A stretch of DNA of 64,000 nucleotides from Mycobacterium sp. BK086 (GTDB lineage: Bacteria > Actinomycetota > Actinomycetes > Mycobacteriales > Mycobacteriaceae), in NCBI GenBank assembly GCA_004362315.1, contig SNWL01000006.1, positions 186,001 to 250,000 of the forward strand, in the 5' to 3' direction. Made by a program: the position numbers and the translations under genes. The notes beneath the pieces were generated by a model. It was given only the letters and a program-made list of their open reading frames with translations. It made no database searches and was not told the DNA's origin. Of the stretch, positions 35,958-45,636 are shown one piece after another (position 1 is the first letter of the stretch; each line of letters opens with the position of its first letter).

Positions 35958-36986
35958 GTGCGAGACAACCTGGCAGGCGCCGTCTGGCGACTCGCCATCT
36001 TCGTGATGGTCTGCGTGCTGGGCATTTTCGCGATCTTCGCGATCTTCGCGCAGTTGCGATTCCAGGACGAGGACACCTACCGGGCCGAATTCAGCGATAT
36101 CACCGGGCTGAAGTCCGGTGCCTTTGTCCGGATCGCCGGCGTGGAAGTCGGCAAGGTCAGCGATATCTCGATCCGTCCCGACACGATCGTCACGGTTTCC
36201 TTCACCACCGATCAATCCGTGGTCCTGACGCACGGCTCGCGCGCGGTCATCCGCTGGGACAACCCGCTGGGCGACCGCTACCTCGAACTCCAGGAAGGTG
36301 CCGGCGACACCAAGCGGCTGCTCCCGGGCCAGACCATCCCGGTCAGCCAGACCGCCCCCTCGGTCGACCTCGACGCGCTGATCGGTGGTTTCAAGCCGTT
36401 GTTCCGCGCTCTGGATCCCGAGCAGGTCAATGCCCTTACCGGACAACTGATCCAGGCCTTGCAGGGGCAGGGCGGCACCATCAATTCGTTCCTGAGCCAA
36501 ACGGCGCAGTTCACCAGCACACTGGCCGACCGCGACGATCTGATCGGACAGGTCATCCACAACCTGAACGTCATGCTCGGGTCACTCGCCGAGCAGAACG
36601 GCCAATTCGACAAAGCCATCAAGACCACATCCGAACTCGTGAAGGGGCTGTCCGCCCGGCGCGACGACATCACCAACGCGGTCGCCTACACCAACGCGGC
36701 GACGGGGTCGATCGCCGATCTGATGTCGGCGGCCCGTCCCCCACTGCGCGACACCGTCGAACAGACCGACCGGGTGGCAGGTCTGGCGATGGGCGACTAC
36801 GACTTCCTGGACCACCTGCTCGCCACCCTGCCCGACGCCTACCGCGCGTTGGCCAGGCAAGGCGTGTACGGCGACTTCTTCAGCTTCTACCTGTGCGATC
36901 TCTTCCTGAAGATGAACGGTAAAGGCGGACAACCGGTTTACATTAAAATGGCCGGTCAGGACACTGGGAGGTGTGCGCCCAAGTGA
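35958..36986 (+). CDS. mceB: MceB, lipid-import protein
   Basis: This is a 342-residue Mce protein with an N-terminal membrane helix (about 11-33) and an MCE domain (YRAEFSDITGLKSGAFVRIAGVEVGKVSDI). GTG at 35958 follows AAGGAGAAGTAG. It ends in a GTGA overlap with mceC. It is shorter than the other Mce proteins of the operon and lacks a Pro-rich tail, as usual for MceB. Confidence 0.92.
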   Translation: MRDNLAGAVWRLAIFVMVCVLGIFAIFAIFAQLRFQDEDTYRAEFSDITGLKSGAFVRIAGVEVGKVSDISIRPDTIVTVSFTTDQSVVLTHGSRAVIRWDNPLGDRYLELQEGAGDTKRLLPGQTIPVSQTAPSVDLDALIGGFKPLFRALDPEQVNALTGQLIQALQGQGGTINSFLSQTAQFTSTLADRDDLIGQVIHNLNVMLGSLAEQNGQFDKAIKTTSELVKGLSARRDDITNAVAYTNAATGSIADLMSAARPPLRDTVEQTDRVAGLAMGDYDFLDHLLATLPDAYRALARQGVYGDFFSFYLCDLFLKMNGKGGQPVYIKMAGQDTGRCAPK

Positions 36987-38248
36987 AATCGTTTTCCGAG
37001 CGCAATCCCCTGATCGTCGGAGCCATCGGCGTCACCGTCCTCGGCGTCGTCATGGTCGGGGCACTGCAGTACAAGCAGTTGCCGTTCTTCAACAACGGGC
37101 AGTCCTACTCGGCGTACTTCAGCGAAACCGGCGGTCTGGCAGTCGATTCCCCGGTGCAGGTCTCCGGATTCAAGATCGGTCAGGTCACCGATCTGGAACT
37201 GGAGGGCAACCGCGTCCTCGTCACCTTCGACGTCGACAAGGACATGCCACTGGGCGACCGGACCGAGGCCGCCATCAAGACCCGAACACTGCTGGGCTCC
37301 AAGATCCTCGAAATCACCCCGCGCGGTGAAGGCAGGCTGGACGGCCCCATTCCGGTGGATCGCACCACACCGCCCTACCAGCTTCCCGATGCGTTGGGCG
37401 ACGTGGCGACCGCGATCAGCGGACTGGACACCAATCAGCTCTCCGACTCCCTGACCACCCTTGCGGAAACGTTCAAGGACACCCCGCCTGATCTGCAGGT
37501 CGCCGTGGCGGGAGTGGCGCGGTTCTCCGACACCCTCGGCAAGCGCGACCAGGAGCTCCGCAGCCTGCTGACCAACGCCAACAAGGCGACGACGGTTCTG
37601 GCACAACGCAGTTCCGATGTCGCCAGCCTCATCAACGACACCAATGCACTGCTGGCGACGCTGCGGACCCAGAGCGGATCACTCGATGCGATCGCGGGGC
37701 ATCTGTCGGCGGTCTCCACACAGCTGTCCGGATTCGTCGCCGACAACCGGGGCAAGCTGAAGCCGGCGCTCGAGAAGCTCAACGGCGTGCTGGCGTTGGT
37801 TAACAAGTACAAGGCCAACATCCAGGAATCATTGAAGAATTTGAACGCCTACGCGATGTCGTTCGGCGAGACGCTGTCCTCCGGTCCGTTCTTCAAGGCC
37901 TATCTCGCCAATCTGCTTCCCGGACAGTTTGTTCAACCGTTCATCGATGCCGCATTCTCCGATCTGGGCGTCGACCCCAACGTACTGCTGCCGTCGCAGC
38001 TCGCCGATCCCCAGATCGGCCAGCCGGGGACACCACCTCTGCCGATGCCTTTCCCACGCACCGGCCAGGGCGGCGAACCGAATCAATCACTCCCCGAGGC
38101 CATCACCGGCAACCCCGGTGACCCGCGCTACCCGTATCGTCCGCCGCTGCCTGCTCCGCCGCCGGGTGGACCGCCGCCAGGGCCGCCCGCCGTCGTGGGC
38201 CCGCCGCCGACTCCGCAGCCGTTCCTCGTCGAACCGGGGCAGTCATGA
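36983..38248 (+). CDS. mceC: MceC, lipid-import protein
   Basis: This is a 421-residue Mce protein with a membrane helix (about 10-30), an MCE domain (YFSETGGLAVDSPVQVSGFKIGQVTDL) and a Pro-rich C-terminus with PPGGPPPGPP repeats. I chose GTG 36983 (GTGA overlap with mceB, GGGAGG about 11 bases upstream) instead of GTG 36971, which would leave no room for a ribosome site. Overlaps mceD by 4 bases. Confidence 0.9.
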   Translation: MKSFSERNPLIVGAIGVTVLGVVMVGALQYKQLPFFNNGQSYSAYFSETGGLAVDSPVQVSGFKIGQVTDLELEGNRVLVTFDVDKDMPLGDRTEAAIKTRTLLGSKILEITPRGEGRLDGPIPVDRTTPPYQLPDALGDVATAISGLDTNQLSDSLTTLAETFKDTPPDLQVAVAGVARFSDTLGKRDQELRSLLTNANKATTVLAQRSSDVASLINDTNALLATLRTQSGSLDAIAGHLSAVSTQLSGFVADNRGKLKPALEKLNGVLALVNKYKANIQESLKNLNAYAMSFGETLSSGPFFKAYLANLLPGQFVQPFIDAAFSDLGVDPNVLLPSQLADPQIGQPGTPPLPMPFPRTGQGGEPNQSLPEAITGNPGDPRYPYRPPLPAPPPGGPPPGPPAVVGPPPTPQPFLVEPGQS

Positions 38249-39558
38249 GTAAACGCGGACTGAAGATACTCGTGTCCGTCGCACTGGTGCTGACTCTCGT
38301 CGCCGGTGCCGGATTCCTGCTGCGCACGGTGTTCACCTCGAATCGTGTTCACCTGACTGCCTATTTCGACAACAGCAACGGTGTCTTCCCCGGCGATGAG
38401 ATCCGTATCCTCGGTGTTCCGGTCGGTGCGATCGAGGCCATCGAGCCCCAGCCGGAGTCGGTCAAGGTGACGTTCTGGGTCGACAAGAAGTACAAGGTTC
38501 CCGCCGAAGTTCAGGCGGCGATCTTGTCGCCGTCACTGGTGACCGCGCGGGCAATTCAGCTCACGCCCGCCTACACGAGCGGCCCCGTCATCAAGCCTGG
38601 TGCGGTGATCCCGCTGAACCGGACCCTCGTGCCGGTCGAATGGGACGACCTGCGCGAGCAGCTCGAAAAGCTCACGCAGACATTGCAGCCCAACGAGCCT
38701 GGCGGAGTGAGCCCGTTGGGGGCGTTCCTCAACACCACCGCGGACAACCTGCGTGGCCAGGGCGCCGACATTCGGCAGGCCATCATCAAAATGTCCGAGG
38801 CGTTCTCAGCCCTTGGCGACCACAGCAAGGACATCTTCGGAACAATCAAGAGTTTGTCGACTCTGGTCACCGCCCTGAAAGCCAGCACCGACGTCATGCG
38901 CCAGCTCAACGGAAACCTTTCGGCGGTGAGCGGTCTTGTCGCCAACTCCCCCAACGAAATCGGCCAAGCCGTCGGCGACCTCAACACCGCCGTCACCGAC
39001 GTCAAGGCGTTTCTCACCGAGAACACCGAGACGGTCGGGACGACGTCTGATGAGCTGGCGAAGCTGGCCGCCGCGTTGGGCGAAAGCAGGGACGAGATCC
39101 AGCAGTTCCTGCACATCGGACCGACGACGGTCCAGAATCTCTCCAACATCTACCAGCCCGCGCAAAACGCGCTCACCGGCATTCTCGCCCTGAACAACTT
39201 CGCCAACCCGGTGTCGTTCCTGTGCGGTGCTGTACAGGCGGCGTCCCGGCTGGGCGCCGAACAATCGGCAAAGCTGTGTGTGCAGTACCTCGCCCCGATC
39301 ATGAAGAACCGGCAGTTCAACTTCCTTCCGTTCGGTCTCAACCCGTTCGTCGGCGCCACTGCCCGCCCCAACGAAGTGACGTACAGCGAGGATTGGCTGC
39401 GTCCCGACTACCGGCCGACGCCGCCACCGGACAATCCAGCACCCGCGAATGTCCCGCCGCCCGCGGGCAATCCGGCTCCGCTTCCCGCAGAAGCGGTTCC
39501 GACCAATCCGGACGCCGGGTTGAGCGGCATGATGACCCCGCCGGGAGGTGGCTCATGA
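38245..39558 (+). CDS. mceD: MceD, lipid-import protein
   Basis: This is a 437-residue Mce protein with an N-terminal helix (about 5-30), an MCE domain (YFDNSNGVFPGDEIRILGVPVGAIEAI) and a Pro/Ala-rich C-terminus (PPPDNPAPANVPPPAGNPAP). ATG at 38245 overlaps the mceC stop. The family position (fourth Mce) and Pro-rich end match MceD of mycobacterial operons. Confidence 0.92.
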   Translation: MSKRGLKILVSVALVLTLVAGAGFLLRTVFTSNRVHLTAYFDNSNGVFPGDEIRILGVPVGAIEAIEPQPESVKVTFWVDKKYKVPAEVQAAILSPSLVTARAIQLTPAYTSGPVIKPGAVIPLNRTLVPVEWDDLREQLEKLTQTLQPNEPGGVSPLGAFLNTTADNLRGQGADIRQAIIKMSEAFSALGDHSKDIFGTIKSLSTLVTALKASTDVMRQLNGNLSAVSGLVANSPNEIGQAVGDLNTAVTDVKAFLTENTETVGTTSDELAKLAAALGESRDEIQQFLHIGPTTVQNLSNIYQPAQNALTGILALNNFANPVSFLCGAVQAASRLGAEQSAKLCVQYLAPIMKNRQFNFLPFGLNPFVGATARPNEVTYSEDWLRPDYRPTPPPDNPAPANVPPPAGNPAPLPAEAVPTNPDAGLSGMMTPPGGGS

Positions 39559-40694
39559 GGCGCGCCGGCACGACGATTGCCGCGACCGTCGCACTCTCCC
39601 TCGCGGCCGCGACGCTCTCGGGTTGTTCCGAGTGGGAGGGGGCGAACTCCCTGCCGTTGCCGGGCACCGAGGGCAACGGCCCCGGCTCGTTCGAGGTTCG
39701 CGCCCAGATGCCGGACGTGACGAATATCCAACGCAACCAACGTGTCCGCGTCGGTGACGTCACCGTCGGGCACATCACCGACATCGAACGCCAGGGGTGG
39801 CACGCACTGGTGACGATGCGTATCAACGGCGACGTCGATCTGCCGGAGAACGCCACCGCCAAGGTCGGTATGACGAGCCTGCTCGGTACCCTGCACGTCG
39901 AGTTGGCCTCTCCGACAACCGAACCGCCACGCGGCCACCTTCATCAGGGATCTCTGATTCCACTGTCGTCGGCGGGCAGCTACCCCACCACCGAACAGAC
40001 CCTCGGCTCACTGTCGTTACTCCTCAACGGCGGTGGAATCGGGCAGCTGCAAGACATCACCAAAGCCTTTGCGACGGCGTTCACCGGTCGGGCCGAGGAG
40101 CTTCGCAGTTTCATCACCCAACTCGACATCTTCGTCGGCAAACTGCGCGACCAAACCACCGACATCATCGACGCCAACACCAGTCTCAACAAGCTGGTCG
40201 GACAAATCGCCGAACAGAAGCCGGTACTGGACAACGCCTTACGCACCATCCCCAACGCGCTCGCCGAGCTCGACAAGCAGCGCGACACCCTCATCGAGGC
40301 GATCGACAAGTTCGGCAAGTTCAGCGCTGTGGCCGCCGACGTCACACACCAGACTCGGGACAGCCTGGTGGCCAACCTGCGCAATGTCGCCCCCGTGCTC
40401 AAGTCCCTCGCCGACGCCGGTCCCGATATGACCCGGTCGCTGGGCCAGCTCGCGACGTTCCCGTGGCCGAAGGACAATCTGCTCAATTGGTTCCGGGGCG
40501 ACTACGCCAACCTGACCGCCATCGTCGACCTGACGCTCAGCCGAATCGACTCGTCGATCTTCACGGGCACCCGGTGGGAGGGCGACCTCACCGAGCTCGA
40601 AATGCAGTGGGGCCGCACGATCGGGCAGATGCCCAGCCCCTATACCGCCGGCAATCCGCTGGTGGCGCCCTACCACCTCGACCAGGGACCGTAG
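39555..40694 (+). CDS. mceE: MceE, lipoprotein component
   Basis: This is a 379-residue Mce lipoprotein. The signal peptide ends with the lipobox LSGC, C24 being the lipidated residue, and the MCE domain follows (VRAQMPDVTNIQRNQRVRVGDVTVGHITDI). MceE is the only lipidated subunit (LprK-like) in mycobacterial Mce complexes. ATG 39555 overlaps the mceD stop by 4 bases; mceF follows with no gap. Confidence 0.93.
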   Translation: MRRAGTTIAATVALSLAAATLSGCSEWEGANSLPLPGTEGNGPGSFEVRAQMPDVTNIQRNQRVRVGDVTVGHITDIERQGWHALVTMRINGDVDLPENATAKVGMTSLLGTLHVELASPTTEPPRGHLHQGSLIPLSSAGSYPTTEQTLGSLSLLLNGGGIGQLQDITKAFATAFTGRAEELRSFITQLDIFVGKLRDQTTDIIDANTSLNKLVGQIAEQKPVLDNALRTIPNALAELDKQRDTLIEAIDKFGKFSAVAADVTHQTRDSLVANLRNVAPVLKSLADAGPDMTRSLGQLATFPWPKDNLLNWFRGDYANLTAIVDLTLSRIDSSIFTGTRWEGDLTELEMQWGRTIGQMPSPYTAGNPLVAPYHLDQGP

Positions 40695-42134
40695 ATGCAC
40701 CTGAACAGAGGCATCAAGATCCAGTTGGCCATCTTCAGCGTCGTGAGCCTGATCGCCGCGCTGATCATGGTGTTCGGATACATCAAGCTGCCCGTGCTGC
40801 TCTTCGGTGTCGGTCGCTACACCGTCACAGTGGATCTGCCGCGCTCGGGTGGCCTGTACGCCACGGGCAATGTCACCTACCGCGGCGTCGAGGTCGGCCG
40901 TATCGACAGTGTGAAGGTCACCCCTGACGGTGTCGCGGCCACGTTGTCACTCAAGTCGGGGATCGACATCCCGTCCGACGTCAAGGCCGAGGTGCACAGC
41001 GTCTCCGCGGTCGGCGAGCAGTACGTCGCCCTGATACCACGCAGCGCGGATTCCGCCCCGCTCAAGGACGGCGACGTGATCCCGATGGCCGACACATCGG
41101 TGCCACCGGACGTCAACAGCCTGCTCGACTCGGCGAATTCCGGCCTGGAGGCCATCCCGGGCGACTCGCTGACCACCGTGATCAACGAAAGCTACACCGC
41201 TGTCGGGGGTTTGGGCCCCGAGCTGTCCCGAATCGTCAAGGGCTCGACGGCGCTGGCGACCGACGCGCGGCAGAACCTCGATTCCCTGACGACTCTCATC
41301 GACGAGGCCAAACCGGTTCTGGACTCCCAAGGCGATACCTCCGGCTCGATCGACGCGTGGGCAGCCCAGGTCGCCGACATCACCACCCAGCTCAAGACCC
41401 AGGACCACGCCGTCGCCGATCTCATCGACAACGCCGGACCGGCTGCGGCACAGGGACAACAGCTGTTCGACCGGCTCGACCCCACACTGCCGACGATCCT
41501 TGCCAACCTGTCGGGTATCGCCGATGTCGCCCTGACCTACAACGCCAGCGTCGAGCAACTCCTGGTGCTCGTGCCACAGACCGTCGCGGAGGTGGCCACT
41601 CTCGCGGTGCCCAACCACGACACCAAGCAGGCGATGCGCGGCCTCTATCTGAGCTTCAACCTGAACATCAACATTCCACCGGCGTGCACCACCGGGTACC
41701 TCCCGACCCAGCAACAGCGCACCCCGGATCAACTCGATTTCCCCGATCGCATGCCCGGCGAGATGTACTGCCGCACCGCGCAGGACGCGACGTTCGGTGT
41801 TCGCGGCGTGAAGAACACCCCGTGCCCGACTAAGCCCGGGAAGCGCGCCCCGACCGCGAAGATATGCGAGAGCGACGAGCAGTACGTTCCGCTCAACGAG
41901 GGCGAAAACTGGAAGGGCGACCCGAACGCGACACTGTCCGGTCAGGCCATTCCCCAGCCGCGCGACGGCAGCTCCGCGCCGCCGGCTCCTCAGTCGATCA
42001 ACGCGGTGCCCTATGATCCGGCGACCGGCACCTATATCGGCCCGGATGGAAAGCCGTACACCCAAAGCAATCTCGCACAGAACGCGCCGCAGCATCAGAC
42101 CTGGCAGTCGATGCTGACCCCGCCGGCGGGTTAG
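40695..42134 (+). CDS. mceF: MceF, lipid-import protein (last gene of mce operon)
   Basis: This is a 479-residue Mce protein with a membrane helix (about 9-30), an MCE domain (VDLPRSGGLYATGNVTYRGVEVGRIDSV) and a C-terminal region with four cysteines (CTTGY, YCRTA, PCPTK, ICESD) and PYDPATGTYIGPDGKPYTQ near the end, typical of MceF. It starts directly after the mceE stop. No mce-associated (mas) genes follow; the next gene is convergent and its stop overlaps by 4 bases. Confidence 0.92.
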   Translation: MHLNRGIKIQLAIFSVVSLIAALIMVFGYIKLPVLLFGVGRYTVTVDLPRSGGLYATGNVTYRGVEVGRIDSVKVTPDGVAATLSLKSGIDIPSDVKAEVHSVSAVGEQYVALIPRSADSAPLKDGDVIPMADTSVPPDVNSLLDSANSGLEAIPGDSLTTVINESYTAVGGLGPELSRIVKGSTALATDARQNLDSLTTLIDEAKPVLDSQGDTSGSIDAWAAQVADITTQLKTQDHAVADLIDNAGPAAAQGQQLFDRLDPTLPTILANLSGIADVALTYNASVEQLLVLVPQTVAEVATLAVPNHDTKQAMRGLYLSFNLNINIPPACTTGYLPTQQQRTPDQLDFPDRMPGEMYCRTAQDATFGVRGVKNTPCPTKPGKRAPTAKICESDEQYVPLNEGENWKGDPNATLSGQAIPQPRDGSSAPPAPQSINAVPYDPATGTYIGPDGKPYTQSNLAQNAPQHQTWQSMLTPPAG

Positions 42135-43462
42135 CCCGAGCGGCGAGCCGAGAACAGGCCGGTGGCCAGCAGCCGGTCGGCGGCGCGCAGCCCGGTCGTG
42201 GTGGCGTACTCGATGTTCTGCATGCACTGCGAGTCACCGGCGAGCTGGACCCGATGGTCGGACCGGCACGATTCTCGGAAGCGGCCGAGGTCGCGGTAGC
42301 AGCCCACTGTGTTGAACTCCTGCCGCCAGCGGGTGACGCGGGTGAATTCGGTCTGGGCGACGAGGCCGGGAACCACGTCGTCGATCGCCGCCAGAACGGT
42401 GGCGCTGATGTCGTCGTCGTGATCGTCGCGGTGCTCTTCGCTCCACGAATCCAACAGGGCCACCGTCAAGAGGCCCTTGTCAGCGGGCGCCCGGCCGGGC
42501 GCCTTGTGGTGATCGAACAGGATGCCGGTGAGAAAGGGGTGCGAACTGCGCGGCACCTGGATGTAGGTCGTCTCCTGGGGCGGCCGGGCCCCCAGGGCGA
42601 TGTTGGCCACGATCACGTGACCGTTGCGGACTCGCGTGAGGTAGTCACGGCGCCAATCGTTCATGGCGATAACGATCTTGGCCGTCATCTCCCCCGGCGT
42701 CGCGACGACACAGGCCGCGGCCGAGTCGATGTGGTCACGCCCGTCGGCATCGGTCCACGACACCGTCACTCCGTCGGGCCCTTCCTCGACCTCGTGGACA
42801 TCGGCCTGGAGAACGCAGTCGAACCCCTGCGACAAGCGTTCGGGAAACGAGGCCATCCCATTGCGGAAACCCAACAGGCTCGCACCCGCGAACAACGTGA
42901 TGATCGCGAGGAAGTCGACGCGGGAGGCGTTGTCGCCACTGGTCGCGAAGATTCCCCGCATCGTGGTGTCGGTCAGGTACTCCTGTAGTTCGGCGCTGAG
43001 ATGGGCACGCGCCCACTCGTCGAGCGTCTGGGTGTCGTAGCGTCCGGCCTTGGGCATCTTGTCGTAGTTGGCCAGCCGCGCTCGCACGAGTTCTGGTGCC
43101 AGCTTGACCAGTTCGGCCTTCGCGCGCGACGACAGCAGACCCGTGGCGATGATCGACCGGACCAGCTGCTCGCCATCGAGGTCGTGAACGACCCCCTCGC
43201 GCACCGTGGACAGGACAAACCGTCCGGGCACCAGATCCTCGGCCATCCCGATTTCGGCCGCCAGCGCGCGCAACGTGCGGTATGTGCTCGGAATGAAGAA
43301 GGCGCCGTCATCGATGACGTAGCCGGACTGACGGACGGTCGACATCTTTCCGCCCGTCCGCCCGCTCGCCTCGAGCAGCCGTACCGATAGCCCGGCCCGT
43401 GTCAGTCGGTGCGCGGCAGCCAGTCCCGACGGTCCGCCTCCGACGACGATGACATCGCTCAC
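42131..43462 (-). CDS. FAD-dependent oxidoreductase, amine-oxidase fold (H-x-K-A-P family)
   Basis: This is a 443-residue flavoprotein. The dinucleotide loop VIVVGGGPSGLAAAHRL (4-20) is followed by the GG motif (RTGGKMST), and the family signature DHHKAPGRAP sits at 317-326. It is homologous to the proteins at 29.3, 50.7, 52.8 and 61.1 kb and probably oxidises or isomerises a hydrophobic substrate. GTG 43462 overlaps the LLM stop (GTGA). Operon order is LLM (45515), LLM (44475), this gene. Confidence 0.87.
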   Translation of the reverse strand: MSDVIVVGGGPSGLAAAHRLTRAGLSVRLLEASGRTGGKMSTVRQSGYVIDDGAFFIPSTYRTLRALAAEIGMAEDLVPGRFVLSTVREGVVHDLDGEQLVRSIIATGLLSSRAKAELVKLAPELVRARLANYDKMPKAGRYDTQTLDEWARAHLSAELQEYLTDTTMRGIFATSGDNASRVDFLAIITLFAGASLLGFRNGMASFPERLSQGFDCVLQADVHEVEEGPDGVTVSWTDADGRDHIDSAAACVVATPGEMTAKIVIAMNDWRRDYLTRVRNGHVIVANIALGARPPQETTYIQVPRSSHPFLTGILFDHHKAPGRAPADKGLLTVALLDSWSEEHRDDHDDDISATVLAAIDDVVPGLVAQTEFTRVTRWRQEFNTVGCYRDLGRFRESCRSDHRVQLAGDSQCMQNIEYATTTGLRAADRLLATGLFSARRSG

Positions 43463-44475
43463 CGCTTGAACGCGTCGATGATCTGGAGGTAGCAGTCCTC
43501 GGACTCTTCGGCGGTGAACGGCGGAACGTAGGACGTGTGCAACGCCAGGTGCGGAAGATCGCGGTAGCGGTCCAGCTTCTGCCGGCACTCCTCCGGCGTG
43601 CCCGAGATGGAGAACAGCTCCACCAGTTCTTCGGGGGTGTCCTCGAACGCGGCCGGGCCCTTCTGCATCATCGATACCCGCAGCTCGTTGACCAGATCGA
43701 GCACCCCTTCGATTTCGGCGACGACATCCGAAACCGGGTGCGCGATATAGAAGCCGACGTGCTTTTTCGCCCGGGCCATCGCGATATCGCGGTCCGGGTG
43801 GACACAGCAGATGATCTCGCAGGACAGATCCAGCGTGTCCACGTCACGTCCGGCCGAGCGGGCGCCTTCGGTGACATTTGGCAGCACTATCTGCTCGAAG
43901 AACTTCGGTGTGTAGAGGTAGCCCACCCAGCCGTCCGCCTTGGCACCGACCAGCCTCAATAGGTTGGGCCGCATACCGGCCACCAGGATCGGGATCTGGC
44001 GGGTCGCCGGTTCGCGCAGACCCCACGGGTTGATCGGCGGCGCAGCGAACTGGTAGTGCTTGCCTTCGAAGTTGGCGACCTGCTCGCCCGCCAGATAATC
44101 CCAGGACCGGCGGAGCACCTCGACGTATTCGCTCAGACGGCCGATCGGCGTCTTGAAGTCAGTCGAGTGGAACGCACCGAGGAACTCCGGAACACCGGTG
44201 CCCAGGCCGAGTCTCATTCGGCCGCCGGATAATTCATCGACATCGGCGGCGGCGTTGGCCGCCTCGAACGGCGAGCGGGTGAAGGCGGTCGCCAGGCCTG
44301 TGCACAGCTCGGCACGCGAGGTGGCCATGGCCGAGGTCGCCAACATGACAAAGGGGTTGCGATAGAGCTCGTAGGTCCAGATGGATTCGAAACCGGCGTC
44401 ATCGGCCAGCTTGGCGTACTCCGGGATCCGCTCCAGCGGAGCCGTCCGGCTCGGCATGGTGATTCCAAGTTTCAT
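43459..44475 (-). CDS. LLM-class flavin/F420-dependent oxidoreductase
   Basis: This is a 338-residue luciferase-like enzyme. LADDAGFESIWTYELYRNPF near the N-terminus and GGRMRLGLGTGVPEF near residue 84 are LLM features. The protein is a paralogue of the enzyme at 58.2 kb; both end with LHT-x-YVPP-x-T-(A/G)-x-ES. Cofactor could be F420 or FMN. It overlaps neighbours by 4 bases on each side, so all three genes of this operon are translationally coupled. Confidence 0.88.
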   Translation of the reverse strand: MKLGITMPSRTAPLERIPEYAKLADDAGFESIWTYELYRNPFVMLATSAMATSRAELCTGLATAFTRSPFEAANAAADVDELSGGRMRLGLGTGVPEFLGAFHSTDFKTPIGRLSEYVEVLRRSWDYLAGEQVANFEGKHYQFAAPPINPWGLREPATRQIPILVAGMRPNLLRLVGAKADGWVGYLYTPKFFEQIVLPNVTEGARSAGRDVDTLDLSCEIICCVHPDRDIAMARAKKHVGFYIAHPVSDVVAEIEGVLDLVNELRVSMMQKGPAAFEDTPEELVELFSISGTPEECRQKLDRYRDLPHLALHTSYVPPFTAEESEDCYLQIIDAFKR

Positions 44476-45515
44476 CTCGACACCTCTCGGGTTGTGGTCA
44501 GGGCGGGTAAGACGGTTTGCGCGAAACGCTTTTGGTTGGCCAGAGCGGTCTCGGACGAGAGGTTGCCGAACGCCGAGACCACGATCAGTCCACCGGCATT
44601 CGTCCGCCGGACGGTCTCGCGAATCTGGTCGATCACCTCGTCCGGCGTTCCCCAGGGCTGCAGATCGGCAAGGAATCGCGCGAAGGTCTCCCGGCCGTTC
44701 TTCTCGATGTTGCGCGCGATGTTGCCGTAGTACTCGTATCCGGGGATGGTCGCCATCGCGGGATCGGCGAACCCGTAGTGGTCGATCGTCGAGCGGTAGT
44801 ACGCGACGATCTGCTCGTAGAGATCGGCTGCGGCCGAACGGTCTTCGTGACATGCGTTGAAGACGACGACCATCGGCTTGGGCGGATCGATGCCCTGATG
44901 CAGGCGGTATTGCTCGGTGTACCGCTCGACATCGCCGATCGTCTGTTCCCAGGGCTTCTGCAGGAAGATCATCATCCCGGCGCCGACTCGTGCCAGCGTC
45001 TCGGCCGACGCCGGTGAGATCGAGGACGCGTAGACCCGGCCACGCAGCGGCGCCAGTGGTCGTGGGCGTAGCTCGACGTCACCGATCCGACCGGATTCGA
45101 ACGCGTCGAGGATGTCGGCGGCGTAGCGATCGAACAGCTCGCGCGACTGATCCATCGGCACGCCGAAACCGTCGAACTCCATGCGTGCCAGTCCGCGGCC
45201 CATACCCAGGATCAGCCGACCGCCGGAGAGGTGGTCGAGCACGCAGATGTGTTCGGCGAGGCGGACGGGGTCGTGCCAGGGCAGTACCGACACCATGGTG
45301 CCGAGTTGCACGGTGGTGGTGCGGCCTGCGACCCACGTCAGGAACTGCAAGGGGTCGGTCGACATCGAATACCCGGCGAAATGGTGTTCCACCGCCCACA
45401 CCGAGTCGAACCCGAAGCTCTCAGCAGTATCGGCCAGCGCCATCTCGGTACGCCACACCTCATGGTCTGAGCGGCCATCCAGGTTCTGGAAGAAGTGCCC
45501 GTGCCCGATACGCAT
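44472..45515 (-). CDS. LLM-class flavin/F420-dependent oxidoreductase
   Basis: This is a 347-residue luciferase-like enzyme of another subgroup (MRIGHGHFFQNLDG start, FDSVWAVEHHFAGYSMSTDP near residue 35, SGGRLILGMGRGLARMEFDGFG near residue 100). These features resemble alkanal monooxygenase-like proteins. I chose ATG 45515 because it gives the standard LLM start; the frame is open to 45581. It is the first gene of the LLM-LLM-FAD operon, with a palindrome at 45532-45551 just upstream. Confidence 0.87.
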   Translation of the reverse strand: MRIGHGHFFQNLDGRSDHEVWRTEMALADTAESFGFDSVWAVEHHFAGYSMSTDPLQFLTWVAGRTTTVQLGTMVSVLPWHDPVRLAEHICVLDHLSGGRLILGMGRGLARMEFDGFGVPMDQSRELFDRYAADILDAFESGRIGDVELRPRPLAPLRGRVYASSISPASAETLARVGAGMMIFLQKPWEQTIGDVERYTEQYRLHQGIDPPKPMVVVFNACHEDRSAAADLYEQIVAYYRSTIDHYGFADPAMATIPGYEYYGNIARNIEKNGRETFARFLADLQPWGTPDEVIDQIRETVRRTNAGGLIVVSAFGNLSSETALANQKRFAQTVLPALTTTREVSR

Positions 45516-45531
45516 TCCGTCGACGCTTTCG

Positions 45532-45551
45532 TTGTTAACGTACGTGCACAA
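45532..45551. promoter_or_regulatory. 20-bp palindrome, probable operator (recurrent motif copy 1)
   Basis: TTGTTAACGTACGTGCACAA pairs in 8 of 10 positions. It shares its outer TGT-n-AACG arms with the AACGATCGTT elements at 49.7, 52.75 and 59.27 kb but has GTAC in the centre. It lies 16 bases upstream of the LLM operon start. Confidence 0.55.
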
Positions 45552-45560
45552 ATCTTCAGA

Positions 45561-45577
45561 TCGTGCCTTTTGCACGA
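45561..45577. promoter_or_regulatory. Inverted repeat in divergent promoter
   Basis: TCGTGC-CTTTT-GCACGA is a perfect 6-bp-arm inverted repeat in the middle of the 121-base divergent gap between the LLM operon and the DUF1295 gene. It may be another operator or a transcript hairpin. Confidence 0.35.
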
Positions 45578-45603
45578 CCATAGCAGTCAGGTTCCATTTT
45601 GTG

Positions 45604-45613
45604 ACCGATCGTT
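45604..45613. promoter_or_regulatory. Recurrent motif copy 2 (ACCGATCGTT)
   Basis: One base differs from the AACGATCGTT core found in other promoters of the cluster. It lies 23 bases upstream of the DUF1295 gene start, in the position of an operator over the promoter. Confidence 0.5.
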
Positions 45614-45636
45614 ATCATTCTTGCTAGGGTCGCAAC

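Noticed and set aside
32923-42134. Assignment of the mce operon as mce4 (cholesterol importer)
   Set aside because: The flanking genes are not those of the known mce4/KstR region and subtype cannot be told from the sequence alone.
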